From the NCBI GenBank assembly GCA_022701365.1, contig JAKUHH010000216.1:806001-870000 (forward strand): a stretch of 64,000 nt of DNA. Reading direction: 5' to 3'. Shown here one piece after another: positions 1 through 10,823 of this stretch (its first letter is position 1; each line of letters starts with the position of its first letter). Made by a program: the position numbers and the translations under genes. This stretch comes from Mycocentrospora acerina (lineage: Eukaryota; Ascomycota; Dothideomycetes; Pleosporales). The notes under the pieces are model-generated. The model was given only the letters and a program-made list of their open reading frames with translations, made no database searches and was not told the DNA's origin.

Positions 1-990
1 TTTGTGAAACATAAGGTGTTGTTGCTTTGTGCGAAGAGATAAACAGAGGTAGATATACGTCTTGCACCTTGGGCATATGGAAGTGCTCCTATAAGCCCAG
101 CCTAGTACACGAATAATACTACAATCTCAAAGCTCGGGAGATTTGCCCGGCAGTAGGAGTTCTTTTGTATTACGGCGCAGTAATTGATCAAGCCAGGCGC
201 TACGTGAAGATAACAGCATCTTGCTTTAGCCGTCTGAAGGATCCATAACGATAGCCGGAAAGGAGCAAGTGTGAAGCTATAACGGCGGGTACAGAAAAAT
301 CAGCTCATCCTGAATTAGACCCTATCGAATTTCATCTGAACATTGTTTCGGAGTTGGTGTTTTGTCTTCAATTCTACAAAACCACAGAGGTCTGCCTCTC
401 ACAAAGCGTCGAAAGACGAGGCACTTGAGCGCAAGAATTTGACGATCCTTGTCGAGTTACCACGAATACCTTTAATTGTGCACTACTCGACAGTCATCGT
501 TACGAGGAAGTAACTACAAGCCTCAAGAAACTATTGCGAGTCACTAAACCATGGAGCCAAGAAAATACTTTGATGGAAACACAAGTGTTTCGTTTGAGTA
601 GCGTTCAAAACAGTGGAGCAGTACCCGAAAATAAAAGTCAACGGTTAGACTTTTCAATATTGGAGGATGCAAGGATCTAGTGATACTGTGTTCCGGTGGG
701 ATTAAAATTAAAGCCTGAGTAAGTGCTAGAACATATCTGCTCAGTAACCAAAGCCCCTTTACGATACACAATGAACCGAGCAACTCTGCTGCATGATTGC
801 CACCTTGAAATATCAGGAGAAGAAAGAAAATCTCTCCACATCATTGGTAATAACATGTAGCACTGCCATTGTAAGAGTAAATGTCTTGTGGAAAACTATG
901 TAGCAGTGTTCTGGCCAGCCATTTTGAACAACCCACACAAAAGCATGACGAGTAGTACTACAGGGATTGCTGTAACTGAATTGTGGAGGT
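1..990. other. Intergenic, no gene seen
   Basis: No open frame here resembles a known family. The longest frame, at 544-783 on the minus strand, starts on a non-ATG codon and has no recognisable domain. The right end is the 3' flank of the ankyrin gene. I see no repeats or RNA genes. Confidence 0.6.
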
Positions 991-2331
991 TCATAAGACT
1001 ATTTTGGGGACATCCAACGCGCCTCTATCTATCAGCATCTTGACTACCCGCACATGATTTTGTTCTATTGCTTCACTCAGAGCGGTACTCTGCCATCTAC
1101 CCAGCGCATTAACATCAGCACCCCTATCAAGCAGCAGTCTTACGACATGCTCGTGGCCTTGTCTCGAAGCAGCATGAAGCGCACTGCCAGAGAATCCAGG
1201 TTGCATATTGACATTGGCGCCATTCCGGAGTAAGATTTTGGCAATCTGCTTGTAACCTTCCCATGAAGCGATTTGGAGCGCACTGCCATCTTGTCCGCTT
1301 TGCGCGTTGACGTCGGCGCCTCTGCTAAGCAATAGCCTCACAACTTGCTTGTGACCACCCCTCGATGCGCGCTGCAGTGGAGTAGTCAAGTCGCCACTCT
1401 CTTGGTTAACATCAGCGCCCTTATCTAGCAGTAGCTTTACAATACCCACGTGGCCACTTCCTGAAGCTATGCAAAGAACGGTACCACGGAAACCAATCTG
1501 CGCGTGGATATCAACACCCTTGTTAAGCAGCAGCTTGACAATATGCGTGTAACCTTTTGACGAAGCCGTATAGAGTGCGCTTCCTAAGTGTGCGCACTGT
1601 CTATTGACATCAGCACCCTTATTCAGCAGCAGTCTTACAATTTGCTTGTGGTTTCTAGCTGAAGCTTCTTGGAGCGCATTACCATAGCGTTTACGCTGTG
1701 CGTTGACATCAGCGCCATGATCAAGCAGGAGCGCCACTGTTCGCTTGTGGCCCCGGAGCGAAGCTGCTACAAGTGCGTAACCAAAGGTTCCACCTTGCGC
1801 GTCAACGTTAGCGCCTTTATTCAATAGAAGCTCTACAACCGGATTGTGGCCGTATGTTGATGCTATGTAAAGAGCGTTGCCACCCTCGGCAGTTTGCGTG
1901 TTAACGTCGGCACCCTTGTCTAGTAGCAGCCTCACAACCTGCTCATGGCCATGCATTGAAGCCCTCCAAAGTGCATTGCCGTCATTTTCAAGCTCCGCAT
2001 CAATATCGACGTTTGTATTGAGTAGCAGTTCCACCATCTCTGCGTGCCCCTCATCCGCCACTGCGAGTAGTGGTTTTAAATTGCTTTCACTCGTAACTTG
2101 AATACCAGTTCTTTCTCGCAGTAGAATTTGAGCTGTGCCTACGTTATGATGCCAGGCAGCCCATAGCAAGGCTGAACTCTGAGAGAATTGTGCGTTGTGG
2201 CGGTACAAGACACTGTTCAGCACAGAGTAAAGGCGGCGGTTAACTTGAGCAAAAGCATTGATGTTGCTTTCCCTTTCTAAACATTCTCCTGTGCGTTGAA
2301 GCAACTCGTTTGGTAGACTTAGCAGCGCCAT
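991..2331 (-). CDS. F-box-like/ankyrin repeat protein
   Basis: Single-exon gene of 446 residues. The ATG at 2331 is chosen because the protein then opens with MALLSLPNELL, the usual start of fungal F-box-like modules; frame upstream of it has only a TTG start. Residues 4-50 look like a degenerate F-box ending in the NRRLYSVLNSVLYRHN type of motif seen in many Pezizomycotina F-box/ankyrin proteins. It is followed by about twelve ankyrin repeats of 33-34 residues, most with the G-x-ALxxAS-xxGH-xxVVxLLLxxGADVNxQ pattern. Ankyrin arrays bind proteins, and an F-box would tie them to an SCF ubiquitin ligase; the target cannot be told. This family is expanded and fast-evolving in ascomycetes. The final repeat is slightly degenerate and the protein ends shortly after it, so the array looks complete. 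Confidence 0.85.
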   Translation of the reverse strand: MALLSLPNELLQRTGECLERESNINAFAQVNRRLYSVLNSVLYRHNAQFSQSSALLWAAWHHNVGTAQILLRERTGIQVTSESNLKPLLAVADEGHAEMVELLLNTNVDIDAELENDGNALWRASMHGHEQVVRLLLDKGADVNTQTAEGGNALYIASTYGHNPVVELLLNKGANVDAQGGTFGYALVAASLRGHKRTVALLLDHGADVNAQRKRYGNALQEASARNHKQIVRLLLNKGADVNRQCAHLGSALYTASSKGYTHIVKLLLNKGVDIHAQIGFRGTVLCIASGSGHVGIVKLLLDKGADVNQESGDLTTPLQRASRGGHKQVVRLLLSRGADVNAQSGQDGSALQIASWEGYKQIAKILLRNGANVNMQPGFSGSALHAASRQGHEHVVRLLLDRGADVNALGRWQSTALSEAIEQNHVRVVKMLIDRGALDVPKIVL

Positions 2332-3261
2332 CTTTAAAATAGTGCTGGATAACCAGATATTGTGGAGTCCGTTGAGGAAAAGGGGGAAGTCTGTGACTGA
2401 TTGAGGGCGTTTGAAAGGTATGAACAACTGTTGGTGGTGTGAGCTGCAAAAAAGGCCGACCTTCAGGAACAATGGCTGCCCAGCACTAACTACAAGCTAA
2501 ACCGGTATTGTAAGAAACAAAACTAAAAGACAGTGCAAACAGTTCAAGTGGTGATTTCAATGTCACGAACCAATCTAGAATGCGGAGGGACACGCCGCTT
2601 ATGAAAAGGATTGCTAGCATCATAGCACAGCCACAAGGGAAGTAAAAATAGTGCCAAGGAACAACAATATAACACCACTTTCTCACAAGCACTCGGAGCA
2701 CCAAGGTTGGAAACACCTTGCAGTGTTGCTATTTGTCTCAAATTTACCCAAATATCATGGAATTACCTCGTCCGACGCCTCCGCCTCGGTGAACTAACAA
2801 TTAATTGTGGGTGGGAAGCCTGATTGCTTGGTACGGCAGGAGCAGAGTTGACTTGCAGTGGGATTCTCGCCGATTGGCGTCAATCCAGTGGTGTCAAGTA
2901 ACTGATGTCCGGCGGTGAGGAACGGCCTTACAAATCCCAGAGGTAATCCAAAAGAGCAAAGAAATCGGCCAACCTAGAGTGATGGTCCGAAAAGTCGGCA
3001 AGCTACGTGATGGAGTGGGATGGTCAATACATCCAAATCGGTAGTTGATTTGGAACCAATTTTCCAAAGTCATCACAAGCCCCTTGAACTTGAAGCCCTG
3101 TTAGCAGAAAACATTACGCATGTGTGATGGCTAGCATTCATATCTTGGGAATCGATTCAGAAAATCCACCCATCGTATTGTCAGGAGTGGACAATGCTCA
3201 ACTCTTGCGCCCCAACGCCAGTACACCCGGAAAGAGAAATCTTGCTACCACTACCACTTGC
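2332..3261. other. Intergenic between ankyrin gene and DID2
   Basis: About 0.9 kb. Short frames at 2486-2741 and 2894-3076 have no family resemblance and use non-conserved low-information sequence. Promoter of the ankyrin gene lies at its left end and the 3' flank of DID2 at its right end. Nothing else seen. Confidence 0.5.
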
Positions 3262-4030
3262 TTAATTCCTCAGTGCGCGCAGCCTCTCTGTAAAGGCCTC
3301 CTCCTCCTGTTCCGTGGGGCCAACCTTTGTCTTCGCTGGGGTGGCTGACTGGAGATCCTCCTGCAAATCAACACCAGCCTTGTCCGCTGCTTGCGCCATC
3401 ATGCGATCCACGTCTTCTTGCGGCGTGCCGACAGCGGTCGCGGAGGAGGTAATGTCCTGGTAAAGCTCAGTTGCAGAGTCTACATTCTCAAACTGCTTCT
3501 CAAAGTCGACCATGACGGAGGCGATCTATACAAACAGTTAATACAGGTATTCGCGAGTTTACCGTACCGCAAACCGGTGAGGAAGTAGGTGAACGCACCC
3601 TTTCAGGACTCATAGACTTCATGGCCACGTCCAGACTCCGGTTGACCTTCATCATGTTGCCTGTGATTTGTCGCATAGTGACTGCGGTCTGGACGCGACC
3701 GGCGACAGCATCGACGCGAGAGGCAAGTTGTAGGAGGTTCAGCTTCTCGTTCTGCTTGCGGACGGCATTCCCGGCGTAGATGCGAGCAATATCGTTATGG
3801 CCCTGCTTCATTGCCTGCAGAGTAACGTGGTGAGCTACAGCGCCCTGCTATGGAGAGAATTTGCGCACCTTCTCTAGTTTTGTCTTCTCTGCCTGCTCCT
3901 CTTTGCCGGCTTTGAGCGCCTGCCTGTTCAGGGACTTGGCTGTGAACTGCACGTGTCAGTGTGATGGATGGGCCGTGGAGCTGGCCAGACGGACCTTGAG
4001 GTTGAAGAGGGCATTCTCGAGGCCAGACAT
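3262..4030 (-). CDS. DID2: ESCRT-III associated protein Did2/Vps46 (CHMP1)
   Basis: Four exons on the minus strand: 4030-3995, 3946-3869, 3814-3599 and 3525-3262, joined in frame to 197 residues, the usual length of the family. The first exon gives MSGLENALFNLK, then FTAKSLNRQALKAGKEEQ, the classic N-terminal basic helix of Did2. The SNF7-type helical core follows (…AMKQGHNDIARIYAGNAVRKQ…), and the C-terminus carries an acidic stretch and the MIM1-like helix EEEAFTERLRALRN that binds the MIT domain of Vps4. Known role: recruits and regulates the Vps4 ATPase at the endosome during multivesicular body sorting and ESCRT-III disassembly. Introns are 48, 54 and 73 bp. Intron 1 starts GTCCGT, a weak donor, but it is needed to restore the conserved N-terminus. 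Identification is very secure. Confidence 0.95.
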
Positions 4031-4560
4031 GGTGCAAGGTATGGAATGGGGGCGCGTTATAGGAAGGTAGATAGGGTTGACGTGGAGTGGGTAGCGCGGG
4101 CGATGGGGCGTGGTAGACAGTTGGAGAGGCACGGAGGGTGGGATGTGGCTGATTCCTGGGCTCGCGGGGTTGGCCCGACGTCACAGGCTGCAGCTCACTT
4201 TCATTCGCTCTATGCAGTTCACGACAACACGTTTGTTGGGCATTTGCAACATCAGTGCAAGAGATGACAGCACTTGAATGCTTGCATGGACAGCACTTGA
4301 ATGCATGCATGTTGCTGCTATCGTATTTGCTTATCGCATGACGCAGCCTCAACATTTATGTACCTATTTGGAGCCATGCATGTCCAAAACAGCCGCTACC
4401 CGTACAGGGCGGCTCCTATGCGCCAAACCAAATGCCGTCGATGTGTGCCTGGTCTATGTCCCGTACGCCCCTGCTCAGACCCTTGGATCCTTGTGGTCAA
4501 CGCCCTAACGCCGCATGAAAGACTCTGTTGTGCTCGTCGTCATGTTACAAAAAAAGGATG
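4031..4560. other. Intergenic, DID2 promoter and NC2beta 3' flank
   Basis: About 0.5 kb between two genes transcribed in the same direction. It contains a short imperfect duplication around 4270-4310 (a gatggacagcacttgaatgc-like unit twice). No gene seen. Confidence 0.5.
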
Positions 4561-5095
4561 CTACTGCGGGGCGGCGTTGAACTTGTCCGTCGCCGAACGA
4601 AACAGCTCTTCCTGGGCGCGAATAAGTTCTTCCTCGGTCATGCCGCTCTGCTCGATCTTGGTCTGCTTCTTCTCGCGGTTCTGCTGCGGATTAGCGGGCA
4701 CGTCGGATGGAGGCGACAGGGGGCGCAACGTACCTGTTGCTGCTTCTTGTAGTCGGCGGCCACCTCGAGCACGGCTGGCACGTAGTCGCCAAAGTCGAGC
4801 TCCTCGAGTGCAGCCTTGACGTGCTCGCAGGCTATTGTCTTCTTGGCCTCCTTCTCGGCGATTTCGTTGGCCTCGGAGGAGATGAGGGTGATGAACTCGA
4901 CGCAGCATTCAATGAGGAGGTCGCGCGAGTCCTTTGCAAACGTCATGCCGGGCTCGCTGGCGAGGATGTCTTGGACAATCTTCTGCACCGTCGCTAGCAC
5001 GGGTGAGCAACTTTTGGGATTTGCAGGCGAATGTGATTATGCGCACCTTTTGGCAGCGACAAGTCATCGTTGCCGCCAAACTCGCGATCAGACAT
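4561..5095 (-). CDS. NCB2: Negative cofactor 2 beta subunit (Dr1/Ncb2)
   Basis: Three exons: 5095-5047, 4993-4734 and 4683-4561, giving 143 residues. The first exon encodes MSDREFGGNDDLSLPK and the second a histone-fold domain (ATVQKIVQDILASEPGMTFA through LEELDFGDYVP) of the CBF/NF-Y-H2B type. The segment SRDLLIECCVEFITLISSEA is the highly conserved alpha-2 helix of Dr1/NC2beta. The C-terminal exon contains the QA-rich tail motif EELIRAQEELFRSA, also typical of Dr1. Known role: pairs with NC2alpha (Drap1/Bur6), binds TBP on promoter DNA and blocks TFIIA/TFIIB entry. Introns are 53 and 50 bp with GTGCGC and GTACGT donors. Length and motifs match the family, so confidence is high. Confidence 0.95.
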
Positions 5096-5385
5096 GGCGG
5101 GCAGGTGCGCGTGTTGGAATCGGGGTCCTGAAGCTTTGCGCGTGGGCCTGTCACCATCTTAAGAATACAAAGAACGCGTCGCCCGGGCAATAGTTCCCCC
5201 ACGGCCGCTGGCGGAAGGCAGAGGCAGCCACAGCCACAGCCAAAGTATTGGCATCAGCATCAGCATCAGCACTGGTACTGGCGTTGGCGTCGGCACCAAT
5301 ACCAGCACTGGTTATGTAATGTGAAGACGCCGCAGAGACAAAACCTGGGACCGACTGACAAGGTGGTCGAGGGCATGCTTTCTGG

Positions 5386-5423
5386 CACACACACACACAC
5401 ACACAAACACACTCACACACACA
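5386..5423. repeat. CA dinucleotide microsatellite
   Basis: About 38 bp of CA units with two interruptions, lying between NCB2 and SCH9. Confidence 0.9.
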
Positions 5424-5517
5424 TAGCTACAGCGCACCAGCCATGTCGGCGGTCTGCTGCGCACCTTGCACGTGGACAGGTTGGGCGCCCATTTGCTTGC
5501 AGCGTGGGAAGATGGAT

Positions 5518-5584
5518 GGCATGGTAGGCATGGCGGGCATGGCGGGCATGGCGGGCATGGTGGGCATGGTAGGCGTGGTAGGCA
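5518..5584. repeat. 9-bp minisatellite (ggcatggNN)
   Basis: About seven and a half tandem copies of a 9-bp unit, ggcatggcg or ggcatggta, with the last full copy diverged to ggcgtggta. Noncoding. Confidence 0.9.
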
Positions 5585-6161
5585 TCTTGATAGCTCGACA
5601 GCTTGATGCCCATCTAGCTTGATAACGCGATAGCTTGCGGCAAGATAGTCGGCAGCCCCATGCCAGACGTGCATCAATGTCGCAATGGCCCGCCGGCAGC
5701 AGGACCCTCTCTCACGGCAGTGCATGCCATGTGTGGAGCGCTGCGTCCTTTCTTCAAACAGCAGTTCCGAAATGTGAGGATACCAGCCCTCCACTTGAGG
5801 CGGCGCTGAGGCCATGGGCGCGGTAGCGATTGGCAGACAACCGCCGCCCATGCGCGATCTCAGGCAGGGACTCGTCGCTCCCGGCCGAGTGGGCTGGCGC
5901 ACGACTCCTCACGCAGCGAGGCACGGTGGGGACAGACGTCAGCGTGCTTGAACTGCGCTAGGCTTGGCACAGGGCAGGAGGCAGAGGCAAGTTGGCCTGC
6001 CTGCCTGCCTGCGCTGGTGGGTGCTGGCCACGGCGCGCACGGACATGACGGATGGCCGTGGCGGTGAAAAGCGGAGCCTGACGAGCATCATCGGATCGAA
6101 TCGCGCGTGGGCGATTGCAGCAACGGCTGCCTCTTGCTGCCGGTGAGTAGTACCAGTGCCC

Positions 6162-6206
6162 GTCGTGCCAGTCGTGCCAGTCGTGCCAGTCGTGCCAGTC
6201 AGTGCC
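6162..6206. repeat. 9-bp minisatellite (gtcgtgcca)
   Basis: Four exact tandem copies of gtcgtgcca from 6162 to 6197, then a diverged fifth copy. Noncoding, in the SCH9 leader region. Confidence 0.9.
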
Positions 6207-6895
6207 AGCGCCAGTGTCTGCTGCGAGTCGCGCTGCACTTGCCTATCTTGCCCGCTGGGGCTCTGGGGCGCTCGTCATTACAGCATACAACTAGAAGATA
6301 GCTGCCGGGCGTGCACAGTCGCCGTGCTGCAACCGCCAGCCCGCCGTGCCATTGGAGTCGTGCCTCGCAACCGGCTCTCCATGGTACTTGTCCCTGCCCC
6401 TCAAGTCCCCAGTTAATTGTAGAGCTGTTCACCGCTACGCGACGCACAAGCAGGCCCGATAGAAGGCCTGGCAGCAGAGTTTTCTTATTACAGACCAGAC
6501 GGCGCCTGATCGGGCTAACGCGGTTGGGGCCAGCGAGCCAGCGAGCCAGCTTCTAGCTGATTATTATGACTTCACGCCCGCCGTCGTCTGCTGCCACTGT
6601 TGCTGCTGCTGCTGCTCCTGCTCCTGCTCCTCGTCCTCTTGTCCCGCCCTCCGCCGCCAGCCCCCTCTCCGCCAGCATTTCTCGAGCCAGCCTTCGAGAG
6701 CCCGCCAACATTGCGTCCGCCAGCGCCGTCGTCGATGCACGCCTCCAGCGGCCGAACCTTGTCTCCCGCCAAACCGAAACCGCAACTGCAGCCGCGACCA
6801 AGGCTGCTCGACCCCGCCCTCGCTCTGTCCTGACCTCGACAAAGTCTTCGAGTGCTGTCCCGACTCTGTCCACCGTCAACCAGCTCTCCCCCAAA

Positions 6896-9593
6896 ATGAC
6901 TTCTTCTCACAATCCCGGCGCCACCTCGGGAGCGGCAGATCTCCTGCGCCAGGCCATGTTGCAGAGGTAAGCCGGGCCGCGGGCGGCTTTCTTTTCTGGT
7001 GCCACGGTTTGGTGTCGTTGCGTGCCTAGCTTAGCCGCGAGCGAGGCAATGCAAAAGGCTGGCTCCCCGCCCACGAGTGCACTGCTGCTGCCCTCTTGCT
7101 GCTCTGCACCTCGTTTCGCCCTTGGCCTGCTGCCGCCACCACCGTCACCTCCACCTCTTCACTCCTTCTCCCCGCCCCTCCATCACCCGTATACCCGTAT
7201 CCCCCCCACCTTTACCACCACCACCGCCACCATCACCATCACCCACCCCCCACCATCGCAGCAATGCCGTCTTCTTTTCTGCCGCTCACACCCCACACAT
7301 TCCTCCAGCTGACCCCGCACAGAGGCGCCCAGGAAGAAGAGGGCACCCAAGACCAAATCGGCTCCACCAGCTCCACCCCTCCCGGCGCCATGACGCCCCG
7401 CCCCGACCCGACCGACAAGCGACTGCCGGGTATTCTGCACAGTTACTTTGGTCAGGTTCGTGATTCCTTCATGCCCCGAAGAAAGTCTTCTGCGCTGCCC
7501 ACCGCCTCTGCCTCTGCTTCTTCTACCGCACAAGGCCCGGAGCCTGGCGAGAAGGAAAAGGACAGCGCGCCCCGCTCCTCCACGCTGCCCAGCCCCCCTC
7601 CCTCTGCTACTTCCCGAGCCCCATCAGCCTCGCTGTTGAACGGTGAAGCGGAGAAGCTAACAGGCGACTTTGCGCCGCCGCAGGGTCAAGCTACACCCCC
7701 ACAGACCCCCCGCACACGATCACAAGAAGGCAAGCCCAAGCCCTCAAGCCTCTCGCGAACGTCGCACGCGTCCAATACCTCCAAGGAGAGCAAAGACGAG
7801 CCTGTGGTTAGTACACCAAAGGGCAAGCTTTCAGTCACCATATCCGAAGGACGAGGCCTGCGTCCCAGCGTAGATCCATATGTCGTCTGCCAGTTCCAAT
7901 GGGCCGAGTACATCTCAGACGGACCAAGGCACGATGAGAAGAAGAGCCGCCCCACAGCAATGCAGATGAAGCGGACAGAGAGTGAGATGGGTAGGCCCAT
8001 GGCCATCCCAATGAGGAGTCGGCAGAGCAGCCACAGCGGCCACAGCTCAGACGCCAGGGAGAATGATGCTTCAGACGAAGTCTCGAGCCCAACATGGGAG
8101 CACGAGGCCGTATTGTACGTCTGTTCTACTTGTGCAACTTGGCTTGCAAGCTAATTGGTTACAGTGACGTCGTTGGAGAGCACGCTGAAATTGACATTTC
8201 CGTCTATGATCGTTCAAGTGGCGAAGCCTTCCTGGGCCATGTTCGATTCCGCCCTAATCTCATCGATTATGAGCGCCCATACGATGGCTGGTTCCCCTTG
8301 GAGCCCCGAGATGGCGAGGGAAGTGGCCAGGTAACCGGCGAGATCCACCTTAAGCTCAACTTCCACAAGGCCGATAAGAAGCACTTTGGCCCCGAGGATT
8401 TTGAGATCCTCAAGCTCATCGGAAAGGGCACATTTGGACAGGTTTTCCAGGTCCGCAAACGGGACACTCGCCGAATTTATGCCATGAAGGTTCTCTCGAA
8501 GAAAGTAATTGTCCAGAAGAAGGAGGTTGCACACACGCTTGGAGAACGCAACATTCTTGTCCGAACAGCCATGGCCGATTCCCACTTCATCGTAGGCTTA
8601 AAGTTCTCCTTCCAGACGCCATCGGATCTCTACCTGGTAACGGATTACATGTCTGGAGGCGAGTTGTTCTGGCACCTGCAAAGAGAAGGGCGTTTCCAGG
8701 AAGCTCGCGCAAAGTTCTACATTGCAGAACTCATCTTGGCTTTGCAGCATCTCCACGACCACGACATTGTCTATCGGGATCTGAAGCCAGAAAACATCCT
8801 TTTGGACGCTAACGGCCACATCGCTCTCTGCGACTTTGGACTTTCCAAGGCCAACCTTACCGAAAATGCCACTACCAACACCTTCTGCGGCACAACCGAG
8901 TACCTGGCACCAGAAGTTCTGCTTGATGAGCACGGCTATACTAAGATGGTCGACTTCTGGTCGCTTGGTGTTCTAGTGTTTGAAATGTGCTGCGGCTGGA
9001 GTCCCTTCTATGCGGAGGACACACAACAAATGTACAAGAACATTGCATTTGGCAAGGTCAGGTTTCCTCGGGACGCCTTGAGCACCGAGGGCCGCAATTT
9101 CGTCAAGGGATTGTTGAACCGAAACCCAAAGCACCGACTAGGTGCAACTCGAGATGCTGAGGAGCTGAAGGCTCACCCATTCTTTGCCGACATCGACTGG
9201 GAGGCTCTGGGCAAGAAGAACGTAGTACCGCCTTTCAAGCCTAAGCTCAAGGGAGAGCTGGACGTGTCCAATTTCGACCCCGAGTTTACCAACGCTTTGA
9301 ACGGCAACGGCTCATTGAATGCTCGTGCTGCGGCATTGGCATCTGGAGTCAATCCAGCGTCGACTCCGTTGTCGCCAACTATGCAGGCTAACTTTAAGGG
9401 ATTCACATTCACCGATCAAAGCACGCTGGACCAACAATTCGCCCACAATCATCGTGATGACCTCGAGCGGATGGATGAGGATGAGAAGGACGACATCAAC
9501 TGGGACAAGCCGGCAGGTCGCGGAGATAGAATGTCCGGCGTCATCCCCACCAATGACCATGACATTTTCAGCCAAGGCAACTTCGACGTCTAA
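6896..9593 (+). CDS. SCH9: AGC family protein kinase Sch9 with C2 domain
   Basis: Three exons, 6896-6966, 7323-8114 and 8165-9593, giving 763 residues. Roughly: residues 1-185 are a Ser/Pro-rich disordered region, 190-352 a C2-like domain (KGKLSVTISEGRGLRPSVDP), 367-627 the kinase domain and then an AGC tail. Visible kinase elements are the glycine loop GKGTFGQVF, catalytic Lys396 in YAMKVLSKK, YRDLKPEN with Asp493, CDFG with Asp511, activation-loop Thr527 in TFCGTTEYLAPE, and a hydrophobic motif GFTFT near 700-704. C2 plus AGC kinase is the Sch9 architecture. Known role: TORC1-activated, S6K/Akt-like kinase controlling growth, ribosome synthesis, stress and ageing. The ATG at 6896 has a good context (CAAAATG). 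Intron 1 (356 bp) is unusually long for this window; its acceptor at 7322 is chosen by frame and is less certain than intron 2 (50 bp). Confidence 0.93.
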
Positions 9594-10823
9594 TGAAGAG
9601 TCGACCTCGCTCATACGCCCATTCCTGTACTCTATTCATTGGGGTATGCCTTGTATCTCTGTTTTGGCGATCTCTTCAAAAGCGTTCTCAGTACCTTTTG
9701 CAATTCTGGATATTACCAGCTGCTCTACACGCAGCGGCATTGCGGCATCATTCACTCGGCTTTCTTCTTGGATACCCTGCGTTCATTTCCTACACGACTC
9801 GTCTCTCGCTGACTATCGTTCTGGATTATGCTCTCACGGCTCATTTAAGCATAATCACAATTTTCTTCTCGCCGACATCCTGCAAGCACACATTAGGAAG
9901 TGTGTTCAGGAAATCACGAATATTCGGCAAATACTCATGTCCCAGGTGGACTATCTCAATGATCTGACCACCACGTATTGACGTCTGATGCTCGGAAACG
10001 GCATCTCTAGCGGCACAGTATTTGACGAGTGTCAGCAAAGGTACATGCCATACAGATGTTCCTTTGTTACGACAGAATGAGCTTTCGTTGCAGTATTTGT
10101 GGGGGGGATTCACCTCCAGAATTCTGTGTTTGCATTGGGTAGGGAACGTGCACTGGAGCTTTGCGGTCATGATTTGTTCCATGTTTTTCATCGGTTTGGT
10201 TTTTGCTGGGTTCAGGTCTTTGTGTCCTGTTTTGTTGCATTCATGCTTGTGCTTGCAAGACTTTGTTTTTGGGCATATTTGGTTGGAACAACTCTCGCAT
10301 CGCTTTGGGACGTAATGAAAGGGCGTGTATCAATCAGAATGAATGTACATATGAGCGAAAACGCACAAATTGACGAATATGACAACATACTAGAATGAGG
10401 ATCGAGCCTGCGCCGCCTGCATCAATGACCTGACCTTACCCGGCCCGACCCAAAGTGACATTGATGTTGATTAATTACTTTCTGCATTAGAACGTTGACA
10501 TGCGATGTCGGCTGCAAAGGCATGGTTGCGTCGACTGAATCATGCATGTACGAATCGACCTCGGCAACTGCTGGAGCTCCGCATGAGCTTTCCAACCTGG
10601 CCGACCGAGAACAAGGCCGCTCGTCACCTTTTCCCCGCCCCATGATTCCACCGCCTCGGACGCTCAAAGACCCTCCCTTTTTCTTCTTCTTCTTCCTCTC
10701 ATCACATACTTCACTCGCGTCTTCTTGAAATTTTTTCCCAAGCACGCCCAAGACTAGTTTCTAACTTTTGAATACAAACTCTCTCTCTCTCTCTATATAT
10801 ATATATTAGCTCCTTCTGCAAGA
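9594..10823. other. Intergenic, SCH9 3' flank and hydratase promoter
   Basis: About 1.2 kb. Short frames at 9593-9981 and 10022-10398 overlap in different phases and resemble nothing known. The right end has a pyrimidine-rich tract near 10675-10725, a CT run at about 10779-10793 and an AT run to about 10806, typical of a fungal core promoter just before the ATG at 10824. Confidence 0.5.

Larger units (their letters stand above)
5096..6895 (+). promoter_or_regulatory. Long repeat-rich region upstream of SCH9
   Basis: A 1.8 kb gap between the divergent genes NCB2 and SCH9 with no convincing separate gene. It is GC-rich and holds several simple repeats, listed separately, plus a CTGC run near 5998-6012 and an imperfect CTG/CTC tract around 6598-6630. 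An in-frame ATG at 6566 could extend SCH9 upstream by 110 codons of low-complexity Ala/Ser/Pro sequence. Most of the region is probably promoter and long 5' leader of SCH9, an inference from position only. Confidence 0.45.

Noticed and set aside
6566..6970. Separate small gene upstream of SCH9
   Set aside because: It is in frame with SCH9 exon 1 and ends inside its intron. It is an extension question, not another gene.
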